Positions 25,650-36,248 of a DNA stretch of 64,000 nt are shown here, piece after piece. Every line of letters begins with the position of its first letter. Position 1 is the first letter of the stretch. Under the pieces are notes generated by a model that searched no databases, was not told the DNA's origin, and saw nothing but the letters and a program-made list of their open reading frames with translations. Source of the DNA: Isoperla grammatica (taxonomy: Eukaryota > Arthropoda > Insecta > Plecoptera > Perlodidae); the NCBI GenBank assembly GCA_945910005.1, contig OX246746.1, positions 20,557,316-20,621,315 of the forward strand. The letters run 5' to 3'. Made by a program: the position numbers and the translations under genes.

Positions 25650-25899
25650 GACATCCCCAGCATGTAGGGGTCTGGGGCTGGGCCCCAGCTGCGACTGCCC
25701 GAGAGTCGAGACCATTTCCCCCGGAATCGAATTTTGTTTTCAGAATCGGTCAATGTCATATTTATAGTGTTGTATCGATCGCATGTATCACGACTCAAGA
25801 GTATGGTTTGCTTCTTATTTCCTTCCTCCTCTCTCTCAAAAACTGTAGGGGTGGGGGGATGGGTAGAACCCCATAGCCCCCCTCTTGGATATGCCACTG
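25650..25899 (-). mobile_element. Possible hAT-like element, terminal part
   Basis: The right border ends GGATATGCCACTG, the reverse complement of CAGTGGCATATCC, and is preceded by a C-rich stretch as in the element at 7784. The other end is not identified. A GGGGCTGGGCCCCAGC hairpin lies at the left. Confidence 0.35.
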
Positions 25900-26331
25900 G
25901 TCGCTCACTGAGACAACTAAATGGCAACACAGCCAACACCCAACACAATTCAAATCCAACGTGTGACAGCCAGATTAGATAGATGTGGGAAGATGCTGCT
26001 CCATCATTGTTAAGGTGCATCTCAGAGAGAACCCTGTCCCTAGGCTCAACATTAGAGCATAATTTGTTCTTATGTTTCCTGCTGTAGGATGCACACTAAC
26101 CTCACCCGATGTGCCCCTCGAGACTCACCGTGACTGTGACAAGGTTAGATATATTTAGCATTCAGTCTATACTCTTTATAGGGTGCATTCAGATTACATG
26201 TAAGTATGTAACATAGGGCCTTCAGATTTTCGAATAGTATTCTTGAGATATAATTAAAAATGAAAATTCGGCGCAATTTTAAACGTGAGACTACCCTTTC
26301 CCGTTACACTCGAACACAATGTACAAGTAGG

Positions 26332-26721
26332 CAGGCGCGTAACTAGGCATCGGTAACCCGGGTAGATACCCGGGTAAAAATTCCCTAAGTATAAGTTCCT
26401 TGCATGCCTACAGCTATTACAATTCCACTAGGACCAACCGCCCAAACCTAGCCCCAAACTTAGACCAAACTTAGCCCCAAAACTTTTTCCATTTGTGTTT
26501 AAGTTTTCTGGTTTGTGCACTACACAAACGACAGTATTTCAGTTTTGCATTTAGTACGGCAATTTTTCTGAAACGCTCAGAAATCACTCTAAAACCCCGA
26601 ATTTTAAAAAAATCGCCTGCGGCGCTGTTGTTGGGGGGCTCGCCCCCCAAACCCTCCTGCTATTTTTGCCTGAAGGGCCGCATCTTACCCGGGTAATATT
26701 AATACCCTGGTTACGCCCCTG
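26332..26721. mobile_element. Nonautonomous hAT element with perfect 8-bp target duplication
   Basis: Terminal inverted repeats CAGGCGCGTAACTAGG and CCTGGTTACGCCCCTG bound 390 bp. Both sides are flanked by CAAGTAGG (26324-26331 and 26722-26729). The 8-bp duplication and CAGGG-type ends identify hAT. Interior: a paired CCCGGGTA palindrome and no transposase. Confidence 0.85.
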
Positions 26722-26739
26722 CAAGTAGGCCTAATACAA

Positions 26740-28255
26740 AATCTGTCATATTTTACCAGAGGAGAGGATCTTGTGCAGGATCACCTGACAATTACCAGCA
26801 GCATTTTAGGTGTCGAGTTGAGGCTGGACAATTGCTCTATCTCAGGACAAGAAATTATTATGGTGCGGTAGCAGTGATGAGGTGTGAGAACAATTTTGAC
26901 TATTCACATTATAATTATATTATTATTCGTTCTAGGGCTAGCTAGATAGTATTCAAATTGGAATTACAATCATCTGGATCTGTCTTTTCCCTTTCCCGAT
27001 GTAGCTCCTACGGCTATGGCTCAAGTCCAGGGGACAAGAGTTCCTCCTTGGGGGGGGGATCCTCTTCGTGGTGACCAGTGTCTGTAAGGTCGTAAGGAGG
27101 GCTCTCGTGCATCTATTTTGTCATTCATATTCATCTCATGAGGTCGTGGACAATCATTTTTCCACCTCTATCTCACTTTTTCTAGGCCTACTTGCCGGTC
27201 CTCTTTGCGATTGCGATCCGAACGCCAACCAAACTCCCACGCCCCATCCCCTTAACCCCCCATTCCCTCATTATAGATGTTTCATTCCCTACCCCGGCGA
27301 TGTGCTGTGATCTGATTCGGCCGACGTCATATGACCTAAAAAGCTAGCTAGCTTAAATATGAGTACGTCGAAAAACACCAAATACTCTCCAATGTTGGCA
27401 TATGACATGGTATCAATTCGGGCGTCAAGGCCACACCTCCACGCAGCACCTGATCTTTAGGCATATGGGCGCCACTGCTTTTAACTTACATTATACTAAA
27501 ATATTTTACTGGTGGGATAGCATGTGGTTTAATACCTACCTTGTAATTAACTGGTTTTCAGCTGTTCAAGAAGTCCAATCAGTCTTGGTAGGTATAACGT
27601 ATCACAGATAAAAGGTTCCACACATCGGCATAGGGCTAACAAACAACAAGTGGTCACAGGTGGTTGTTGACGGTTTTACCTTTGGAATTCGTAAAGGCTT
27701 TAGGAAAAGGTAAGCTTGGCGGGCTAGGCACGGGTAAGCTTTGGTTAACTTTTTAAGCATACGTACAATATGCAAAGAATTAAAAACTTGAACAGTATCC
27801 TAGGCCTCCTAACCTAGCTCTTGTGTAATAATCGTTGATTTACAGTCACAGGTGTTCTTGTCACAGAAAAGCCCGTGGGCCTAGGCCAAGCCTCACAATT
27901 TTAATTGGTTGTTGTAGTCACACATTAATCACTGCTTTGTAATAGTCACCACACTATGACACCGTAGTAGAAGTGTTTAAGTAAAACATTTAACGATACC
28001 GGACCGTGCGTGCGTAGAAAAAGGCACGGAACATTTTTCACTTGTTACTAAAACGCTTTCCTAAATACAAATGACGTAAGGAGGGAAGGCGCGTCGTCGA
28101 AGTAATGTTTACAACGTTCCTATAAGCATGACTGCGGTAGTGCGGTGCAGCTAGCGTATCCTACTGTGATTTGGTCAAACTGTTACATACAGTAAAGAGC
28201 AGTCGCGCCGTGTTTCAACTCCATCTATCGGGTACACACACAAGACAAGGAATGA
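26740..28255. other. Noncoding, one speculative exon
   Basis: A frame ending at a GTAAGC donor near 27714 (GFTFGIRKGFRK) could join in phase to the exon at 30259. No other support. Confidence 0.35.
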
Positions 28256-28259
28256 ATTG

Positions 28260-29401
28260 ACCAGTTTCCTTAACAGCGCTGCGGCGAGTTTTGGAAGCTC
28301 GCATATGACATTGATAACATTGAAGGCATAGGCGAAAACCCACTTATCTCGCTCTAGCTACGAAAATAATTTTTTTAGCGGGAGACTTATTTGAAGGCGT
28401 TTATAGGAACTACAATTCTACGTATTTCGAAAGTATTACGAAAAATCTACATGCAGCAATGAGGGAGTTATTGATCGTAAATGATCTTCTTGCGTGTGGC
28501 TGCTGCGGGAATCTCGCCTCTAAGGCGTGACCTTCTGTCGTATGAGCAGGCTGAGCCGTCGCTGGTGTGCATAAGGTCGACTAGCGAGATTTGAGTGAGA
28601 TCCACATTTCAAACGAACAAGCCGCGCCAAGAAACCGTTGTACAACTAGCAAATATGAAAAAAGAACCTATCAACACGCTCATTGGATCTGATAGATCGG
28701 CGAATGGTGTACATCACCAAGCAAGTGTATTTTTTTCTTACGGTTGATTTCTTAATATGACAAACTGGAAATATAGCACTGAATTTAACATTCCGTCTCG
28801 ATATGTTTATCACTTATATGTATAATTCATTTTTTAACAAATACTGTATACATACCAGACGTTTGTGAGAAGTTTAAAAATAATAAACAATTCCACTTCA
28901 TTTGTTTATGATTTACAAATCCCGAACCTAATATTGCACATTCAAGTCAACTTGACGCGCCGATCTGTCAGATCCAATGAGCGTGTTGATAGGTTCTATT
29001 TTCATATTTCCTATTGTACAACGGTTTCTTCGCGCGGCTTGTTCGTTTGAAAAGTGGATCTCACTCAAATCTCGCTAGTCGACCTTATGCACACCAGCGA
29101 CGGCTCAGCCTGCTCATACGACAGAAGGTCACGCCTTAGAGGCGAGATTCCCGCAGCAGCCACACGCAAGAAGATCATTTACGATCAATAACTCCCTCAT
29201 CGCTGCATGTAGATTTTTCGTAATACTTTCGAAATACGTAGAATTGTAGTTCCTATAAACGCCTTCAAATAAGTCTCCCGCTAAAAAAATTATTTTCGTA
29301 GCTAGAGCGAGATAAGTGGGTTTTCGCCTATGCCTTCAATGTTATCTATGTCATATGCGAGCTTCCAAAACTCGCCGCAGCGCTGTTGATGAAACTGGTC
29401 G
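28260..29401. mobile_element. Large inverted repeat, about 440-bp arms around a 256-bp centre
   Basis: The left arm (28260-28702) starts GACCAGTTTCC…AACAGCGCTGCGGCG and ends GGATCTGATAGATCGGCG. The right arm (28959-29401) is its reverse complement with only scattered differences. The centre is AT-rich. Arms contain no recognised coding region. No target duplication was found. A long-armed foldback transposon or an inverted duplication would both explain it. Confidence 0.8.
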
Positions 29402-29440
29402 GTTGCCAAACCCACGGCCAAACCATTCAAATCTTCCATA

Positions 29441-29908
29441 CAGGGGCGGATTGGGATAAAAAGGCCCGGGATGCTGGGTTTCAGGGGGGCCCGCACGAGG
29501 TGCCGTGGCGCAGCTGGGGACTGGGGCAAAGCCCCAGCCGCCGGAGGCAAGTCCGCCGAATGCGCAAAAAAAATTTTGGGGTTGCATGGAATTTTATGGC
29601 CTAAAATGTGATTTTAGGGCGCGATTAACAGAGGCCACCCTACCAGTAGCAAAATAATTTTAATTATTTTCAATTAATTACATTGAATATTTACAATAAA
29701 TATTACAATAAATCCAATTATAATTTCAAAATAATACTTATAGAGTCGGGTTAAGATTTTTTTAGCAATAAACAAAGAAGTATTTACAATTTACATCATA
29801 GGAACTTTCTGGTGGCAGCCCGGGGGCCCGGACTGCCAAAAGGGCCCGGATTTCCCCAGGGGCCCGGGATGCGATCGCATCCTGGCATCCCTAGCCAGTC
29901 CGTGCCTG
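29441..29908. mobile_element. Nonautonomous hAT element, 468 bp
   Basis: Left end CAGGGGCGGATTGGG, right end GCCAGTCCGTGCCTG (inverted). Flanks CTTCCATA and CTTCCAAA match at seven of eight positions. GC-rich ends with GGCCCGGG palindromes enclose an AT-rich centre. It begins about 40 bp beyond the large inverted repeat. Confidence 0.75.
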
Positions 29909-30258
29909 CTTCCAAATGTTATACTGTGGTTCGGTCGGTTCGGGTACAATGTACTTGATGCCCACGCGCCCGAGCTACAATAGGGTTCCTGTTCCCGCTT
30001 TCTCCACTGGGACTGGGAAGAACTAATAGGATGGTGGCAGCACCCTCCTAGTCCGACCACGACCATACTATAGATACATAATAAAAATGTTTTGGGTGCA
30101 GGTGTAATCAATCATATATATCTAGGTGTAGGTGAAGGTACATAACATGTATTTAGTCTAAAACACATGAGCAAACAGACATAAGCATATGTATGGTTCC
30201 TGGCATTGTGTTTAACTTGAAAGAAGTCAAAACACTAATATTTCTCCTCTATTGACAG

Positions 30259-31002
30259 AGAAGACGCAGACTTCGAGGCTACTGCAGCAGCGGTACTGCC
30301 GTCCACCTCACCCCGTGAAGTGTCTCCCACCCGCGAGTGGTACACCCGCAAGCATAGCCAGGTAAGCTGATGATGTTGTACAGGACACTCTTATAATGTA
30401 GATAAAGATACAGAGATACTGGATAGAAGATATGTTTTTAAATTGAAATACATTCACATACTATATATGGAAAAATATAGTATTTTACAGTATTACCAAT
30501 CACGTCACGTATAGCTTTATTTTTTAAATTGAACATGATTGTGATTTTTGATGGTTTTTGAACCTTGAGAAAAACACTATTCCTGGTTGAAACGCCATTT
30601 TTAAATAGTGTTATAATAGATTGGTTATGCCAAAAGTGATATCTTTCCCACATTTTGCAACCAAAAAAATTTAAAAAACCATGTACATAATAATATATCC
30701 AAATGGAAACGAGAAAATCATTTATTATAGATTATAAAATATTTCTGTGTAGTACTGGGATAATTCCTATGTTCAAGAAAAAAATCTGTGGTGATTCATT
30801 GGAACAATACAATTAAAGACATACATTAACACATTAGTATCGCCTATGTAGAGACAAAAATATAATGTTTTGACCACAATAATGCTTTTGTTTTGTGGAA
30901 AGCACATTATTATGTACATAATTTGGAATAAGCCATCTCTTGCAATCAATCTTGACATGATTGTAATTGAAACTTTATTTTCCATTATTGCAGAACCGCT
31001 AA
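30259..31002 (+). CDS. C-terminal exons of an unrecognised plus-strand protein
   Basis: Exon 30259-30361 (103 nt) lies between a good acceptor (CTCCTCTATTGACAG) and donor (GTAAGC). In the one open frame it encodes 34 residues, beginning EDADFEATAAAVLPSTSPRE and ending TREWYTRKHSQ. The next acceptor (TTCCATTATTGCAG, ending 30993) adds Asn-Arg and a TAA at 31000-31002. The upstream exon must end in phase 2. One candidate ends near 27714 (…FGIRKGFRK before GTAAGC), but it is speculative and lies beyond a large inverted repeat. The tail is disordered-looking and basic. I do not recognise the family. Confidence 0.45.
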
Positions 31003-31030
31003 GAAGAGGAACAGGCGATTGCAGAACAGA

Positions 31031-31242
31031 AGACAGGCACAAGAGGAAGGCAGCTTATGATTCCGGGTCCGCTCACAAGAGAAGGCAGCAGGGAGAACAA
31101 TGTAAACAGACATGACAAGACAGGCACAAGGGGAAGGTAGCTTATGATTCCGGCACCGCTCACAAGAGAAGAAAGCTGTAGAACTAGAGACAGGCAAAAG
31201 AGGAAGGCAGCTTATGATTCCGGCACCGCTCACAAGAGAAGA
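31031..31242 (+). repeat. Three-copy tandem repeat in the putative 3' UTR
   Basis: A 54-bp core starting AGACAGGCACAAGAGGAAGG and ending CCGCTCACAAGAGAAG occurs near 31031, 31118 and 31189, with variable 17-33 bp spacers. It follows directly after the stop codon of the fragment ending at 31002, so it is probably transcribed. Confidence 0.85.
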
Positions 31243-31309
31243 CAACTGTAGAACTCACGCATCAAACATTGAAACTTTGTCAACACGAGTTTTGTTTTCT
31301 CAATTATTC

Positions 31310-31640
31310 TTCAATTGGCGAAATACTTATCATCGGATTTGGACGTGAGTTATATTTAAATAGTCAGGAAACCTTTTAGACTAAAAATAAATAATTTTTC
31401 TAGATAGAAAGTTCCCCGAACGAAAATTCACCGCATGCACTAATATGCAGGGTGTGTATTTTTCACGGCCTAATAGCACCTTGGTTCCCGCACCCTGAAA
31501 TGATTGCATGCTGTGAATTTCCGTTTGGGGCACTTTCTATCTAGAAAGTTTATTTATTTCTAGTCTTAAAGGTTTTCTGCGTATTTTAATATCATTCTTG
31601 TCCAAATACGATGATAAGTTTCTCGTCGATTGTCAAATTT
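31310..31640. mobile_element. Foldback element, about 130-bp arms
   Basis: Arms 31310-31440 and 31507-31640 pair: TTCTAGATAGAAAGTTCCCC with its counterpart GGGGCACTTTCTATCTAGAA, extending outward to ACTTATCATCGGATTTGGAC. The loop of about 65 bp is noncoding. Confidence 0.7.
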
Positions 31641-31782
31641 CAACGACAACGAAATACGCTACATTGAAACAAGCTGGGAGACCGACCATGTTTACAGTTT
31701 TAATCCACCAAACTCTAGTTCATTTTCGTGTCACCAGACTGCGTACTCGAGCGCTGCACTTCCCAATAAAGATGGTACACTA

Positions 31783-31872
31783 ACATGCATAAGAATCTTT
31801 TGAGACCTCAAAAACAGTTTGTTATATAGATCATTTTGTTATAAAGACATTTGTTATAAAGAAGTTTCACTG
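31783..31872. mobile_element. Truncated copy of the same pogo-like MITE
   Basis: ATGCATAAGAATCTTTTGAG through TTATAAAGAAGTTTCACTG matches the 36617-36783 element in reverse orientation. The other end is missing. Confidence 0.6.
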
Positions 31873-32210
31873 TATTTCCGGTTGCACTGAAATCATTGAG
31901 CCACCAAGGGTTTAGACCAATCAGAAAAAGCCAATGGCATTTGCATAGCAGTGGATTCAAGGAGAATGAGATGATTTAGAGGATCGTGATTACTGCAACA
32001 TGGTTCATAACAAAAGAAACATAAACCTAGACTACACAAGAAACCACAGAAAAATAATCCATGCAAGGAACAACCTAAGATGCCCTAGAAGGCTTACAAG
32101 GTAAAGCCTAAAGAGCTATTCCAATATCTTATACAGTGAGTTCATACGTACAGAACAGTCCTTTTACATCGTACTCGACAGCGGTCACTCGTGGCGTCGA
32201 CCTAGACTTT

Positions 32211-32340
32211 TATGTCTTTTGTTAATAACGTCAATGTTATGTCACGAGTATGTTGTAAACATTATTGTATTTTATTATTGGACTGTATTGCCACTGTCAA
32301 GAGCAAAAGCTCATTTTCGGTAATAAATAAAGATTATGAT
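32211..32340 (+). repeat. Retroelement-like 3' end
   Basis: An AT-rich stretch ends TAATAAATAAAGATTATGAT, a combined polyadenylation signal and short tail typical of LINE or SINE 3' ends. No coding part recognised. Confidence 0.3.
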
Positions 32341-32344
32341 TAGT

Positions 32345-33780
32345 GGTAATGAACATTCGGGCATTAGTTCACTATGGCGGACAGCAGATTGCTAGAATTT
32401 TTTAATTATCTAAGCTGCCTAAAATTGATAAAAAGTTTTTACGATTTGTATTGTAGGCCTAATTGTCACTAATTATACTGAAATAGAAATATTGTTGGTG
32501 ATATGAACACAATTTTACGTGAAAACGGTTATATTTCATGCTTAATAATTATGTGTACATTCTTTCTGAAAATCTACCATTAAAAAGGCTGCCAAATCGG
32601 ATTCGGTATCGCAGATCCGGATAAACTTATGTCATTGCTCTCGACTGAACTGGATGTAATTTTGGTCCCGATCCGATACGGTCGAGCTACAGATTACGGG
32701 GCCTGCCAGCATAGTAAATATACAAATCTAGTTTTCCGTTTCAGTCCAAGTGACCGCACCACTAGACGCGGTGTTCCATGCTAATTTACTTTGCCAACCC
32801 TCATACCTCTCATCTCTCGTATTGTAAGCAGAGTTCTTGATGACTCGCTACCTGGTTGCAGTTAGGAGGGTCTGGGAACCGCTTGTCAATGCGTTATCTT
32901 ACTTTTGGATTAACCAGTCAACTTTTCTAATAGTTTCTTTTTCATAAATGTACATATTAGTTCAAATGCTTTCAGTTACATAAATAGCATATTTTTAATT
33001 ATTTTCTGTGACAAAACTTGAGAGTGAAATAAAATGCAGACATTTAATCGTAGTGACTGTTGAATAATGAATAACTTGGTAAGTTTTTATCGCAACTAGA
33101 GGTGTGTTATTTTATTATATCTGAGGGAGTTGATGGTGCTCAAAGCATTCTTTTATAACCAAGCACGGCGAGCAGAGCAGTCGAGGTCTGCACAATCAGC
33201 TTTACAGGGGTGATCTTACAGATTTGTGCGGCTCTTTTGAAATGGTGCGGCTACCACGTGGTGGGATTTATGATCAATCAAAAGAATATCAAGTTAACGT
33301 AAGCACTGTGTATAATGTATTTCCAAATTAATAAGATGAAACGTTCTGGTTAAGTAGTCCTAGGCATAAAAATAGAATATAAGAGTCTAACCTCAAATAT
33401 ACACCTAGAGTTCAACCTTGTTGTGCATTCACTCACTGTAAATCTGTCACATGACCTTCATGCTCGGGCAGATATTCAGTTATAATATAAGAACTCACCA
33501 ACTCACCCTAGGAAGGTCACTTACCCCCACTACTAGCCATGTTGTTGTTGTTTTTTACCACTGTAAAGGTACTAAATGCAATTATATTTCCTTTTAAGAT
33601 AATCCGTCTACTCCTAGATGATCTTGGGACTTACGAATTCCAATTATGTTCCATGATAACTGATAACTATGGTAATCTATAAAATACAATCAATTCTGAA
33701 TTTTCAATTCACTTTCATGAATATGAATTAAGGAATTATTGAATTTAGGAATACCTTGAGATAATGAAATGTATAAAGTC
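32345..33780. other. Noncoding, nothing recognised
   Basis: AT-rich with TTG/GTT-rich patches. No supported exon or repeat. Confidence 0.5.
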
Positions 33781-33999
33781 AATTTAACAATGAAATTATA
33801 ATCAGTTTATTAACATCATAAGTTTCCGTAACATACAAACAAGGAATTTTTCCACAACATTTTCGAAAGGGTAACGAACAAGTTTACCTGTGACAAACGA
33901 ATACATTACCAAGTCCACCATTCAGTAACAATTCAACAGATACCTCCACACTAAATAGTGTAGATTACAAGAATAGTAGATCAAAACATTTTTCTAGAT

Positions 34000-34215
34000 A
34001 ATACTTTTCAACACAGCACACACTTTTAAACATACAGGTTCATAGTACATACTTAGTAACACAACACATTTTAACAAACGTACATACTTTCTAACACAAC
34101 ATGCACCTCTACAAATACAGGTACATACTTTTTAACACAACACACACATTTTAACGTGTGTACAAACTTTTCAGCACAACACACACTTTTTAACATACAC
34201 AAAAATTTTGTTCAC
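34000..34215. repeat. Degenerate AACACAACACACACTTTT repeats
   Basis: Blocks of AACACAACA(C)A, TTTTAACA and TACAGGTACATACTTT recur at about 45-60 bp in five rough copies, within the probable 3' UTR of the 34.6-kb frame. Confidence 0.6.
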
Positions 34216-34625
34216 ATGTCATGAATGATGCAAGCTTTACATAAAATTTTGTGGTAATCAGGATTATGATCTCCAAATTGGAGTAAGTTGAACAAGGAAG
34301 AATGTAGAGACTTGGTAATTACATTAGCATACCTACTAACAAGGACTCATAAGCACTGGTAAACAGCACAATTCACATACAAATACAACAAACAACAAAA
34401 TTTAACAACACACAAAATAAAACAAAGTTAAAACGACTTGACCTTTCATAAATTCAAACAAAAACCTTCATAACAAAGTAAAAAATACTTTTAGTACGTT
34501 ACCTCTTAAAGGTTTGGCCACTCAATATAAAAAAGTAGCCTCACGTTATGAACGATTCTACGTCTGAAAGTATGAAAAGGCCCAAACAAAGAGTTAAAAA
34601 AGAAGCGGAGGAGCATTGATTACAA

Positions 34626-34874
34626 TCAATACCAGAACGGCTCGGAGTCAGATTGGGGTGTGTCAACATTATCTTCATCGATGTCCAATGGGCCCAACCA
34701 CTGTTTCGCCGAAGCATTTTCTGAAATCACAGAAATGATTTCATCTCTTTGGGCTGCGGGTAAGCCGTCAAAACGCCAAGAAATACAACCTCCATTACAA
34801 GAGGAGTTTTTCACAAGGCGCGATAAAACGAAAAGTGTGATTTGATACGTTACGTATTTTTGTTCAGATATCAT
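34626..34874 (-). CDS. Putative terminal exon or small ORF with acidic C-terminus
   Basis: The minus-strand frame from 34874 to a stop at 34626 ends in a protein-like stretch: WRFDGLPAAQRDEIISVISE, then WLGPLDIDEDNVDTPQ and a final SDSEPFWY. An amphipathic helix followed by an acidic tail suggests genuine coding. The first 25-30 residues are less convincing, and an acceptor may lie inside. The 3' flank to about 33,785 is AT-rich and has a minus-strand AATAAA near 33,808, as a 3' UTR would. The family is unknown, and an old transposon-derived gene is an alternative. Confidence 0.4.
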   Translation of the reverse strand: MISEQKYVTYQITLFVLSRLVKNSSCNGGCISWRFDGLPAAQRDEIISVISENASAKQWLGPLDIDEDNVDTPQSDSEPFWY

Positions 34875-35163
34875 CTATGATACTGGATGATACTAAGTCA
34901 AAGGAATTAAAATTAAATTGTGAAATAAAACGAATGTTGTGTTTTTACACGAAATAAAAACATTTTGAGTCCAAAATTTGAAATAACTGAACATTTTGCC
35001 TATTTAATTTAAATGGGTGTTCTTGTGACATTTTAAATTAAAATGTAAATATTTAAAGAAGATTCTCCACTTCTGCTAAGTTAAATGTCACCTTATTTGT
35101 GGTTCATCAAATAAACATGTGTTTATTTATATTGTAGACTAAGGCAAAAATGATAATCTAAAA

Positions 35164-35806
35164 CAGTGTTTCTCAACCGCCGGGCCGCAACGTTATCTCC
35201 ACCGGTCCCCGTCAAGGATTTCATATTTGGAATTGGCACAGGAATTACTTATTGCCCCTCTATTCATTGAGTCAACCTTTATGCCATCAATCCCTAATAT
35301 TTTATTATACTAATTTGCAAATGATAATAATTTGGCAGCTTTGGATGCAACCCTCACAACCCCCTTCCCCAGCTCATACCATGACTGCAGCCAGAGTCGG
35401 CCGCAACGACCTTACATCTCTTCCAAAACGAAATATGACAATAAAAATAATCGCGACTATTTTAGTAATAATAATGTGCCGTTTCTACTGCTGAGGAAGA
35501 GCATCAAAGCCAAGCAAACCACAGCAGGACCGGCGATAATTTCAGATGAAGAAGGAGATGAATAAATCTAGTTGAATAGTAAATAGAACGAGTCTGATCA
35601 CCCTCACATGCTTGTTGTCATTGCCATTGCATGAGACTGCGATAACACTCCTGATTTGCAATGTCAAACGAATCAAAAATACTTTCGAAATTGCATTGTA
35701 ATTTGTATTTAAACCATCTACGTTCATTGTGGTTGTGATCGCCGGGCCGCGGATTTTTGGTGTTTATTTTGCCGGTCCAATGTAGATAAAATGTTGAGAA
35801 ACACTG
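35164..35806. mobile_element. Nonautonomous hAT element with perfect 8-bp target duplication
   Basis: Inverted ends CAGTGTTTCTCAAC and GTTGAGAAACACTG bound 643 bp. Both flanks read ATCTAAAA (35156-35163 and 35807-35814). GGGCCGC lies just inside both ends. No transposase motifs. It lies downstream of the coiled-coil gene. Confidence 0.85.
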
Positions 35807-36248
35807 ATCTAAAATATACCTACATGCAATTTAAAAAAATCATTATTTTAGTTGTATACCATATTATTAATTAGTTCACTGTTTTGCAATGCAAGGAATG
35901 TGAAAAGAAATGAAAACAAAATATATAACACGACTTTTGGCATTTCTTAAAATGAAATTTAGGAAAAAAAATAAAAGCATTTTCAAACACCTCTATCCAT
36001 TATTGGTATCTAAGCTACGTGATACATATTAGTGCCCCCCCCCCCCCCCCCTCGAGTTGGCCGTGAGAGAAGTAGAGTGCATTTAAAAAATGAACACAAT
36101 GTTGAAACATTTCGGCTGACGGGCTTTGGTCACTCAACTATTGGGGAGATCTATCCAGAGAGAGGAACTCTTAGCCATCTCTCCAAGTGCTTAAAACACA
36201 ATTTTATCATGCAAAAATGAAACCTTTAGCATTATGCTCAGAAAATTC

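Noticed and set aside
25358..25876. 172-codon plus-strand frame
   Set aside because: Runs through a hAT-like terminus and C tracts, no domain, and its amino-acid mix looks random.
27400..27715. Confident upstream exon for the 30-kb fragment
   Set aside because: The phase fits, but the acceptor is poor and one in three random donors would fit; left as speculation only.
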